A DNA stretch of 62,066 nucleotides from Acidovorax sp. Root219 (lineage in GTDB: Bacteria; Pseudomonadota; Gammaproteobacteria; Burkholderiales; Burkholderiaceae_C), in assembly GCF_001428665.1 (NCBI RefSeq), contig NZ_LMIJ01000010.1, positions 466,196 to 528,261 of the forward strand. Reading direction: 5' to 3'. The notes under the pieces were generated by a model. The model worked only from the letters and a program-made list of their open reading frames with translations, did not search any database and was not told the DNA's origin. Within the stretch, counting starts at the first letter, position 1. Every line of letters begins with the position of its first letter. This document shows positions 17,156 to 24,766 of this stretch, piece after piece. The translations under genes were made by a program, and so were the position numbers.

Positions 17156-18007
17156 ATGACGACCCAAGCCTATATCCTTACCCTGTCCTGCCCCGACCGC
17201 CTGGGGCTGGTGCACGCTGTCTCCGGCTTCCTGCTGGAGCACGGCGGCAACATCGAAGAAGCCGCGCAGTACAACGACCACGCCACCGGCCTGTTCTTCA
17301 TGCGCGTGCAGTTCGCCTGCGACCAGCACGACCACGCCACGCTCAAGGAGCGGCTGACCGCCTTCGCCGACCCGCACGAGATGCGCTGGAGCCTGCACGC
17401 CACGGCCCAGCCCGTCAAGACCGTGCTCATGGTCAGCCGCGAAGGCCACTGCCTCAACGACCTGCTGTTCCGCTGGAAATCCGGCCTGCTGCCCGTGGAC
17501 ATCCGCGCCATCATCAGCAACCACCGCGACTTCTACCAGCTGGCGGCCAGCTACAACGTGCCGTTCCACCACATCCCGGTCACGGCCGCCACCAAGGCGC
17601 AGGCCGAGGCCAAGCAGTTCGAGATCATCGAGGCCGAAGGGGCCGAGCTGGTGGTGCTGGCACGCTACATGCAGGTGCTGTCGGACGACCTGTGCAGAAA
17701 GCTCTCGGGCCGTGCGATCAACATCCACCACAGCTTTCTGCCCAGCTTCAAAGGCGCCAAGCCCTATTACCAGGCGCATGACCGGGGCGTGAAGCTCATC
17801 GGCGCCACGGCCCACTACGTCACCGCCGACCTCGACGAAGGCCCGATTATCGAGCAGGACGTGGCCCGCGCCGACCACACCGACACGGTGGAAGACCTGA
17901 CCGCACGCGGCCGCGACACCGAAAGCCAGGTGCTGGCCCGCGCCGTGAAGTGGCACAGCGAGCACCGCGTGCTGCTCAACGGGCACAAGACGGTCGTCTT
18001 CCGCTGA
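17156..18007 (+). CDS. purU: formyltetrahydrofolate deformylase
   Basis: 283 residues. Hydrolyses 10-formyltetrahydrofolate to formate and tetrahydrofolate, balancing one-carbon pools and feeding formate to purine synthesis. An N-terminal ACT-type regulatory domain (YILTLSCPDRLGLVHAVSGF) is followed by the formyltransferase-like hydrolase domain with the catalytic motifs INIHHSFLPSFKGA and GATAHYVTADLDEGPII. Length and motifs match PurU. A LysR regulator follows after 19 bp and a GNAT gene two bases later, so the three may form one unit. Confidence 0.96.
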   Translation: MTTQAYILTLSCPDRLGLVHAVSGFLLEHGGNIEEAAQYNDHATGLFFMRVQFACDQHDHATLKERLTAFADPHEMRWSLHATAQPVKTVLMVSREGHCLNDLLFRWKSGLLPVDIRAIISNHRDFYQLAASYNVPFHHIPVTAATKAQAEAKQFEIIEAEGAELVVLARYMQVLSDDLCRKLSGRAINIHHSFLPSFKGAKPYYQAHDRGVKLIGATAHYVTADLDEGPIIEQDVARADHTDTVEDLTARGRDTESQVLARAVKWHSEHRVLLNGHKTVVFR

Positions 18008-18026
18008 GCCCCGCGCCAGAGCGACG

Positions 18027-18941
18027 ATGGCCACGGCCGCTCCATCACCCGCCTCTTCGTTCCTCAGCAGCGCGGCGCGGCGGATCCCGCCCATCCAATG
18101 CCTGCTGACCTTCGAGGCACTGGCGCGCCTGCGCAGCGTGACGCAGACGGCCGACGAGCTGTGCGTGACGCCCAGCGCGGTGAGCCACCGCGTCAAGCAG
18201 CTCGAGCAGATCCTGGGCGTGCGGCTGTTCGGCCGGGCTGATTTCTCGCTGACGACCGAGGGCAGCGCCTACCTGGCGCATGTGCGCGAGGGGCTGGGGG
18301 CGCTGCAGCGCTTTCCGGGCGCGGCGGCAGCGCCTGGGCGCCGCCGGCTCAAGCTGGCCGTGACGCCGACCTTTGCGCGCACCATCCTGATCCCGCGCCT
18401 GCGCCAGTTCACCGAGGCCTATCCCGAGATCGACCTGGCGCTGCAGGTCTCCATCCCGCTGCTGGATGTGGTGGCCGAAGACGCCGACCTGATGGTGCGC
18501 TTTGGCGCCGGCCACTATGCCGACGTGGAGCATGTGGAGCTGGCGCGCGACGTGGTTACACCGCTGGCCTCGCCCGCCTTCGTGCGCGAGCATGGCCCCT
18601 TCGAGCGCCCCGAGGACCTGGAGGGCGTGGCGCTGCTGCGCAGCCCGCTGGAGCCCTGGCGCACCTGGTTCGGCGCCACCGGCCTGGACTGGGCTGAGCC
18701 GAGCGAAGGGTCGCAGTTCAACGACATCGGCCTGATGTGCGACGCCGCATCCGCCGGGATGGGCGTGGCGCTGGTGCGCCTGAAGCTGGGTGCGCCCTGG
18801 CTCGAGAACGGCACGCTGGTGCGCCTGTTCGACACCGACACCACCAGCCCCCACGCCCACTACCTGTGCTGGCGCACCGGCACCATGGACCGCTGGGAAT
18901 GCGCGGCCTTTGCGGAATGGCTGCGCAAGATCATGGTGTGA
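18027..18941 (+). CDS. LysR family regulator, GcvA-like
   Basis: 304 residues. The N-terminal helix-turn-helix (about residues 20-80, LTFEALARLRSVTQTADEL followed by TPSAVSHRVKQLE) and C-terminal substrate-binding-like domain resemble GcvA, the regulator of glycine cleavage. Key segments are FGRADFSLTTEGSAYL and LRSPLEPWRTWF. It lies 19 bp after purU in the same direction, which fits a role in one-carbon or glycine metabolism, but that is inference from position. The next gene starts two bases after its stop. Confidence 0.9.
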   Translation: MATAAPSPASSFLSSAARRIPPIQCLLTFEALARLRSVTQTADELCVTPSAVSHRVKQLEQILGVRLFGRADFSLTTEGSAYLAHVREGLGALQRFPGAAAAPGRRRLKLAVTPTFARTILIPRLRQFTEAYPEIDLALQVSIPLLDVVAEDADLMVRFGAGHYADVEHVELARDVVTPLASPAFVREHGPFERPEDLEGVALLRSPLEPWRTWFGATGLDWAEPSEGSQFNDIGLMCDAASAGMGVALVRLKLGAPWLENGTLVRLFDTDTTSPHAHYLCWRTGTMDRWECAAFAEWLRKIMV

Positions 18942-18943
18942 GC

Positions 18944-19465
18944 ATGCGCATACGCCCAGCGCAACCGGACGATGCCGCCGCCATCGCCCGAATCCACGTG
19001 GCGGCCTGGCAGGCGGCCTACGCGGGCATCATCGACGCGGCCTACCTGGCGGCCCTGTCCACCGCCCAGCGCGAAACCTATTGGGCTCAGGCGATTGTCC
19101 AAGGCCGGCCCAGGCTGCTGCTGGCGCAGGACGGCGACGGTGCAGTGGCGGGCTGGATCGCCTTCGGCGACTGCCGCGACAAGGATGCGCCGGCCACCCG
19201 GGGCGAAATCTGGGCGATCTACGTGGATCCGGCCCGCTGGTCGCAGGGTGTGGGTCAGGCGCTGTGGCAGCAGGCCCGGGAGTGGTTGCTGGAACAGGGC
19301 AAGGCCGACGCCAGCCTGTGGGTGCTGGCCTCCAACCAGCGGGCCATCCGCTTCTATGCGGCGCTGGGCTTCGTGCCCGATCCAGGGAGCGACAGGACCA
19401 TCACGGTGGCCGGAGCGCCGATTGGCGAGGTTCGCCAGGTCTGCCCGCTGGCGCAAGGCGGCTGA
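18944..19465 (+). CDS. GNAT family N-acetyltransferase
   Basis: 173 residues. Typical GNAT core: MRIRPAQPDDAAAIARIHVA at the start, IWAIYVDPARWSQGVGQALW as the acetyl-CoA-binding strand-loop-helix, and ASNQRAIRFYAALGF near the end. The substrate is unknown. Its ATG is two bases after the LysR stop, so translation is probably coupled. Confidence 0.9.
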   Translation: MRIRPAQPDDAAAIARIHVAAWQAAYAGIIDAAYLAALSTAQRETYWAQAIVQGRPRLLLAQDGDGAVAGWIAFGDCRDKDAPATRGEIWAIYVDPARWSQGVGQALWQQAREWLLEQGKADASLWVLASNQRAIRFYAALGFVPDPGSDRTITVAGAPIGEVRQVCPLAQGG

Positions 19466-19541
19466 CACCCTGCAGCGGATTTCACACCGGCACTCCAAAA
19501 ATCTCACGGCAGCCGGCGCCGCCATGGCCTACAGTGGCGGC

Positions 19542-21065
19542 ATGCAGACCGCTTCCCTCTCCTCCCTCGCAGCCAAGGCAGCCACCGGGCCCACGCCATC
19601 CGAGCGCGCAGCGCGCCAGGCCGAGGTGGTGCAGGCCCTGTCGCGCACCGTACCGGCCCATGCCCTGCTGTGGCATGCGGAAGACACCACGCCCTACGAA
19701 TGCGACGGTCTCACCGCCTACCGCCAGCGCCCGCTGGTGGTCTGCCTGCCCGAGACCTACGAACAGGTGCAGGCCGTGCTGCAGGCCTGCCACCGGCTGC
19801 ACGTACCGGTGGTGGCGCGCGGCGCGGGCACCGGCCTGTCGGGCGGGGCCATGCCCGACGCCCTGGGCGTGACGCTCTCGCTTGCCAAGTTCAACCGCAT
19901 CCTCGACCTGGACCCGGTGAGCCGCACGGCCGTGGTGCAGTGCGGCGTGCGCAACCTGGCCATCAGCGAGGCGGCCGCGCCCTACGGTCTGTACTACGCA
20001 CCCGATCCCAGCAGCCAGATCGCCTGCACCATCGGCGGCAACGTGGCCGAGAACTCGGGCGGCGTGCACTGCCTCAAATACGGCCTCACGGTGCACAACG
20101 TGCTCAAGGTGCGCGGCTTCACCGTCGAGGGCGAGGCCGTGGAGTTCGGCAGCGGTGCGCTCGATGCGCCCGGCTATGACCTGCTGGCCGCCGTGATCGG
20201 CAGCGAAGGCATGCTGGCCGTGACCACCGAGGTCACGGTGCGGCTGATCCCCAAGCCGCAGTTGGCGCGCTGCATCATGGCCAGCTTCGACGACGTGCGC
20301 AAGGCGGGCGCCGCAGTGGCAGCGGTGATCGCCGCCGGCATCATCCCCGCCGGCCTTGAGATGATGGACAAGCCCATGACCGCCGCAGTGGAAGACTTCG
20401 TGCACGCGGGCTACGACCTGAACGCCGAGGCCATCCTGCTGTGCGAGAGCGACGGCACGCCCGAGGAGGTGGAGGAAGAGATCGGCCGCATGACCGAGGT
20501 GCTGCGCGCCGCAGGCGCCGTGGCCATCTCGGTCAGCTGCGACGAGGCCGAGCGCCTGCGCTTCTGGAGCGGGCGCAAGAATGCCTTCCCGGCCAGTGGG
20601 CGCATCAGCCCCGACTACATGTGCATGGACTCCACCATCCCGCGCAAGCGCCTGGCCGACATCCTGCTGGCCATTGCCGAGATGGAAAAGAAATACCAAC
20701 TGCGCTGCGCCAACGTGTTCCACGCGGGCGACGGCAACCTGCACCCGCTGATCCTGTTCGACGCGAACGACCCCGACCAGTTGCATCGCTGCGAGCTGTT
20801 CGGCGCCGACATCCTGGAGACCAGCGTGGCCATGGGCGGCACGGTGACCGGCGAACACGGCGTGGGTGTGGAAAAGCTCAACAGCATGTGCGTGCAGTTC
20901 TCTGCTGCCGAGAATGCGCAGATGTTCGGCCTCAAGCATGCGTTCGACCCGGCCGGGCTGCTCAACCCCGGCAAGGTCATCCCGACGCTGCACCGCTGCG
21001 CGGAGTACGGCAAGATGCTGGTGCGCGCGGGGCAGATCAAGCACCCCGATCTGCCTCGCTTCTGA
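19542..21065 (+). CDS. glcD: FAD-linked oxidase, GlcD-type (glycolate/2-hydroxyacid oxidation)
   Basis: 507 residues from MQTASLSS; an in-frame ATG six codons earlier is equally possible. The N-terminal PCMH-type FAD-binding domain shows VARGAGTGLSGGAMP, DPSSQIACTIGGNVAENSGG and AVIGSEGMLAVTTE. The C-terminal FAD-oxidase domain ends with VFHAGDGNLHPLI and GTVTGEHGVG, the histidine motifs of glycolate and D-lactate oxidases. No glcE or glcF follows; instead lrgA and lrgB do. So it is either a GlcD whose partners lie elsewhere or a stand-alone 2-hydroxyacid dehydrogenase. Confidence 0.9.
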   Translation: MQTASLSSLAAKAATGPTPSERAARQAEVVQALSRTVPAHALLWHAEDTTPYECDGLTAYRQRPLVVCLPETYEQVQAVLQACHRLHVPVVARGAGTGLSGGAMPDALGVTLSLAKFNRILDLDPVSRTAVVQCGVRNLAISEAAAPYGLYYAPDPSSQIACTIGGNVAENSGGVHCLKYGLTVHNVLKVRGFTVEGEAVEFGSGALDAPGYDLLAAVIGSEGMLAVTTEVTVRLIPKPQLARCIMASFDDVRKAGAAVAAVIAAGIIPAGLEMMDKPMTAAVEDFVHAGYDLNAEAILLCESDGTPEEVEEEIGRMTEVLRAAGAVAISVSCDEAERLRFWSGRKNAFPASGRISPDYMCMDSTIPRKRLADILLAIAEMEKKYQLRCANVFHAGDGNLHPLILFDANDPDQLHRCELFGADILETSVAMGGTVTGEHGVGVEKLNSMCVQFSAAENAQMFGLKHAFDPAGLLNPGKVIPTLHRCAEYGKMLVRAGQIKHPDLPRF

Positions 21066-21114
21066 CGTGCCGCGACAACCGCTCACCACTGCTGCGCCAC
21101 CCGTCCCCAGCCCC

Positions 21115-21480
21115 ATGAAGGGCCTGCAGGGCCTGGCCTTCCTGCTCCTGATGCAGTCGGCCGGCGAGGCGCTGTCGCACTTTCTGCACCTGCCCGTGCC
21201 CGGCCCGGTGGTGGGCATGGTGCTGCTGCTCCTGGCATTGCACTGGGGGCCCGTGCAGCGGGCCGTGGCACCGGCGGCGGGTTTTCTGCTCACGCACCTG
21301 TCGCTGCTGTTCGTGCCGGTGGGCGTGGGGGTGATGACGCACCTGGATCTGCTGGGCGCCTACGGCCTGCGCCTGGTCATCGTGATCGTGCTGTCCACCT
21401 GGGCCGGCATGGCGGCCACGGTGCTGGTGCTGCGGGCGTTCAAGCCAGAGGCGACCACGCAAGGAGGCAGCACGCAATGA
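21115..21480 (+). CDS. lrgA: CidA/LrgA family membrane protein
   Basis: 121 residues from the ATG, with four predicted membrane segments (GLAFLLLMQ, VPGPVVGMVLLLLAL, LLFVPVGVGVM and LVIVIVLSTW). The PVPGPVVGM motif is characteristic. A GTG start at 21067, one base after the glcD stop, would add 16 residues. The family was described as holin-like, but homologues work with LrgB as pyruvate or glycolate transporters (B. subtilis PftA; plant PLGG1). It overlaps lrgB by four bases (ATGA). Confidence 0.92.
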   Translation: MKGLQGLAFLLLMQSAGEALSHFLHLPVPGPVVGMVLLLLALHWGPVQRAVAPAAGFLLTHLSLLFVPVGVGVMTHLDLLGAYGLRLVIVIVLSTWAGMAATVLVLRAFKPEATTQGGSTQ

Positions 21481-22202
21481 CCAACTTCGTGGAGCTCTGG
21501 GTCTACCTGTCGCAGGCGCCGCTGTTCGGCCTTACGGCCACACTGGCGGTGTACGTGCTGGCGCAGGCCTTTTCCGCACGCATGGGCCATGCGGCCTGGG
21601 CCAATCCGGTGCTCTGGTCGGTGGTGGTGCTGGCCGGTGCGCTGCTGGCCACGGGCACGGCCTACCCCACCTTCTTTGCCGGGGCGCAGTTCATCCACTT
21701 CCTGCTGGGGCCGGCCGTGGTGGCCCTGGGCTGGCCGCTGTGGCAACGCCGTGCCGAACTGCGCCAGCGCTGGGGCCGCCTGTTGCTGGCCGCCCTGGCC
21801 GGCGGCAGCGTGGCAGCCGCGAGTGCCGTGGGCCTCGGCTGGGCCATGGGCCTGCCGGTGGACATGCTGATGTCCCTGGCACCCAAGTCGGTCACCGCGC
21901 CCGTGGCCATGGGCGTGGCCGCGCAGATCGGCGGCGTGCCGGCGCTGGCCGCGCTGTTCGCGGTGCTCACCGGCATGGTCGGCGCGCTCTCGGGCCGCAC
22001 CCTGTTTGGCTGGCTGCGCGTGGGCACCGACGCATCGGGCATGGTGGCACGCGGTTTTGCGCTGGGCACCGCATCGCACGGCATCGGCGCTGCGCAGGCG
22101 CTGCAGGACGATGCCGATGCGGGCGCCTATGCCGGCCTGGCTCTCGGACTGCAAGTGGTGTTGGCGGCGCTGCTGGTGCCGCTGGTGGTCAAGCTTTTCT
22201 AG
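21477..22202 (+). CDS. lrgB: LrgB family membrane protein
   Basis: 241 residues with about six to seven membrane segments. Family signatures present are LAPKSVTAPVAMGVA and GFALGTASHGIGAAQAL. LrgA and LrgB act together, and in plants the two are fused in the plastid glycolate/glycerate carrier PLGG1. It overlaps lrgA by four bases, giving translational coupling. Its 3' end overlaps the convergent DUF445 gene by four bases. Confidence 0.94.
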   Translation: MTNFVELWVYLSQAPLFGLTATLAVYVLAQAFSARMGHAAWANPVLWSVVVLAGALLATGTAYPTFFAGAQFIHFLLGPAVVALGWPLWQRRAELRQRWGRLLLAALAGGSVAAASAVGLGWAMGLPVDMLMSLAPKSVTAPVAMGVAAQIGGVPALAALFAVLTGMVGALSGRTLFGWLRVGTDASGMVARGFALGTASHGIGAAQALQDDADAGAYAGLALGLQVVLAALLVPLVVKLF

Positions 22203-23494
22203 CGCACCACGCGCCAGATCTCACCCGCGTGCGACAGGCCGAACAACACCAGCCCGATGAGCCCGCCCACCACCGTGCCGTTGATGCGGATGTACTGCAG
22301 ATCCCGGCCGACCTGCAGCTCGATGAGGTCCGACATCTCACGCGCATCCCAGCGCTGCACCGTGTCCTCGATGTGCTGGGCGATGAAGGCCGACACATCG
22401 GGTGCCAGGCCCTGCACCCAGCGCTCGAGCCGCGCATTGAGCGATTCGCGCAGCGCCGGGTCACCTGCCAGCGATTGCCCCAGCCAGCCCCCCATGGCCT
22501 GCACGTTGCGCGCCACCGCAGACCCGGGATTGTCCAGGTCGCGCTGCAGCGCCGCGCGCATGCCCTGCCACAGCTCCTGCACATACCTGCCCAGCGTGGC
22601 ATCGGTCTGCAGGTAGGTGCGGATCTCCTCGCCCCGGCGCTGCCAGTCGGGGTCGGTCTGCAGCCGCGCCACCAGGCGCTGCACGGCATCGTCGAACTGG
22701 GCGCGCAGCTGGTGCTGCGGGTTCTCTGCCACCTCGCCCAGAAGACCGGCCAGGGCATTGGCCACCATGGCCGATCCCTTGTCGCCCAGCCAGTCGGTGG
22801 GCAACACCTTTTCCTTGACCGGGTGGTCCTTCTTGAGCCACTGCACGATGGTGTGCGCGATCAGGTGGCGCGTCTCCTCGTTCTGCAGCAAGGTGATGAG
22901 CCGGGCCAGCGCATCGTCGAGCAGCGCCTGGTGGCGGCCGTTGTGCGTGAGCGCGCCCAGCACCGTGGCCATGGTCTGCGACAGATCGATCTGCCCGATC
23001 AGCGTGCGCGCAGCGCGCTGGATGAAGCGCTCCACCTGGGCATCCTGCACGGCATCGAGCCCAGCCGAAATGAGCCGCACCGCCTGTTGGCCCAGCAGCG
23101 CGGCATGGCCCGGCGCCACCAGCCATTCGGCCAGGCGCGCGACCGGGTCGTGGCGGCGGATCAGCGCCACCAGCGAGGGCGGATCGAGGAACTTGTCGCG
23201 CACGAAACCGGCCAGGTTGCGGCCAATGCGGTCCTTGTTGCGCGCGATGATGGCCGTGTGCGGAATGGGCAGGCCCATGGGGTGGCGAAACAGCGCCACC
23301 ACCGCGAACCAGTCGGCCAGCGCGCCCACCATGGCCGCCTCGGCCACGGCCTTCAGGCAATCGAGCGCCAGGCCCCGCTCCACCAGGCTGGTGCCAATGA
23401 ACACCGCGGTAGCAAGCAGCAGCAGGGCCAGCGCCTGGCGCTTGGCCGTGCGCAGCGCCGCGCGCGCGGCGTCCGTCTCGGTGCGGGATGTCAT
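22199..23494 (-). CDS. DUF445 family membrane protein
   Basis: 431 residues. One hydrophobic segment near residues 20-38 and another at the C-terminus (VVGGLIGLVLFGL) frame a long, mostly helical region. AAMVGALADWFAVVALFRHPMGLPIPHTA, quoted here only for its core GALADWFAVVALF, marks the DUF445 family of inner-membrane proteins of unknown function. It begins 28 bp after the class V aminotransferase on the same strand and is probably in its operon. Confidence 0.9.
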   Translation of the reverse strand: MTSRTETDAARAALRTAKRQALALLLLATAVFIGTSLVERGLALDCLKAVAEAAMVGALADWFAVVALFRHPMGLPIPHTAIIARNKDRIGRNLAGFVRDKFLDPPSLVALIRRHDPVARLAEWLVAPGHAALLGQQAVRLISAGLDAVQDAQVERFIQRAARTLIGQIDLSQTMATVLGALTHNGRHQALLDDALARLITLLQNEETRHLIAHTIVQWLKKDHPVKEKVLPTDWLGDKGSAMVANALAGLLGEVAENPQHQLRAQFDDAVQRLVARLQTDPDWQRRGEEIRTYLQTDATLGRYVQELWQGMRAALQRDLDNPGSAVARNVQAMGGWLGQSLAGDPALRESLNARLERWVQGLAPDVSAFIAQHIEDTVQRWDAREMSDLIELQVGRDLQYIRINGTVVGGLIGLVLFGLSHAGEIWRVVR

Positions 23495-23522
23495 CGTGCC
23501 GGCCCCATGGGCAGGAGGAAGC

Positions 23523-24662
23523 TCAGGCGGCTGCCGCGATCTGGCCCAGCGCCGTGGACAGGTGGCCCACCGTGCGCTCCACGTTGTGCCATTTTTCCAG
23601 GCCGAAGAGGCCGATGCGGAAGGTCTTGAAATCCGGGCCTTCGTCGCACTGCAGCGGCACGCCGGCAGCGGTCTGCAGGCCGACCTCCATGAACTTCTTG
23701 CCGTTCTGGATGCCGGGGTCGGTGGTGTAGCTCACGACCACGCCCGGGGCCTTGAAGCCTTCGGCCGCCACGCTCGGGAAGCCCCTGGATTCGAGCAACG
23801 CGCGCACCTGGGCGCCGAGCTCAATCTGCTCGTCGCGCACCTTGTCGAAGCCGTACTCGCGCGTCTCCAGCATCACCTCGCGCAGGCGCACCAGTGCATC
23901 GGTGGGCATGGTCGTGTGGTAGGCATGCTGGCCCTTTTCGTAGCCCTCGGCGATCTGCATCCACTTCTTGAGGTCGCACGAGAAGCTGCTGCTGGTCGTG
24001 CCCTCGATGGCTTGGCGCGCCCGCTCGCTGAGCATCACCATGGCGCAGCAGGGCGAGCCGCTCCAGCCCTTTTGCGGGGCCGAGATCAGCACGTCCACGC
24101 CGGTGGCCTGCATGTCCACCCACATCGCGCCCGAGGCCACGCAGTCGAGTACGAACAGCGCGCCGACCTCGTGCGCGGCCGCCGTCAGCGTGCGCAGGTA
24201 GTCGTCGGGCAGGATGATGCCGCTGGCCGTCTCCACATGCGGTGCGAACACCACCTTGGGCCGCTCGGCGCGGATGGCAGCCGCCACCTCGTCGGCCGGG
24301 CACGGCGCCCACGCGTCCTGCGGCCCATCGCCCTGCTTGCGCGCCTTGCAGACCACGGCACCGCCGCCCAGGCCGCCGGCCGCATCGAAGATCTGGCTCC
24401 AGCGGTAGCTGAACCAGCCGTTGCGCACGATGAGCACTTTTTCGTTGTTGGCGAACTGGCGCGCCACGGCTTCCATGCCGAAAGTGCCGCTGCCGGGCAC
24501 CAGCACAGCGGTGTGGGCGTGGTAGACCTGCTTGAGCGTGGCCAGGATGTCCTGCATCACGCCGGTGAAGCGCTTGGACATGTGGTTGAGCGCGCGGTCG
24601 GTGTAGACCACCGAGAATTCGAGCAGGCCGTCGGGGTCGATATCGGGCAGCAAACCGGGCAT
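23523..24662 (-). CDS. class V PLP-dependent aminotransferase (alanine/serine-glyoxylate type)
   Basis: 379 residues. Class V fold with the expected PLP lysine in SAPQKGWSG and the preceding LDCVASGAMWVDM and HVETASGI segments. The N-terminal half has VLVPGSGTFGMEAVARQ, as in serine-glyoxylate and alanine-glyoxylate aminotransferases. The reaction is likely transamination of an amino acid with glyoxylate or another 2-oxo acid. The start MPGLLPDIDPDG is typical; the frame is open upstream but reads unlike protein. It precedes DUF445 by 28 bp. Confidence 0.88.
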   Translation of the reverse strand: MPGLLPDIDPDGLLEFSVVYTDRALNHMSKRFTGVMQDILATLKQVYHAHTAVLVPGSGTFGMEAVARQFANNEKVLIVRNGWFSYRWSQIFDAAGGLGGGAVVCKARKQGDGPQDAWAPCPADEVAAAIRAERPKVVFAPHVETASGIILPDDYLRTLTAAAHEVGALFVLDCVASGAMWVDMQATGVDVLISAPQKGWSGSPCCAMVMLSERARQAIEGTTSSSFSCDLKKWMQIAEGYEKGQHAYHTTMPTDALVRLREVMLETREYGFDKVRDEQIELGAQVRALLESRGFPSVAAEGFKAPGVVVSYTTDPGIQNGKKFMEVGLQTAAGVPLQCDEGPDFKTFRIGLFGLEKWHNVERTVGHLSTALGQIAAAA

Positions 24663-24766
24663 GGGAAAGTCTCCGTTGGATGGGGCACAAGGCAGTGCGC
24701 GACCATTCGGCCGCGAGCGCCTCAATCAGCCGACCAGCTTAGCATGGCCTTTTCACACCGGCGTGG

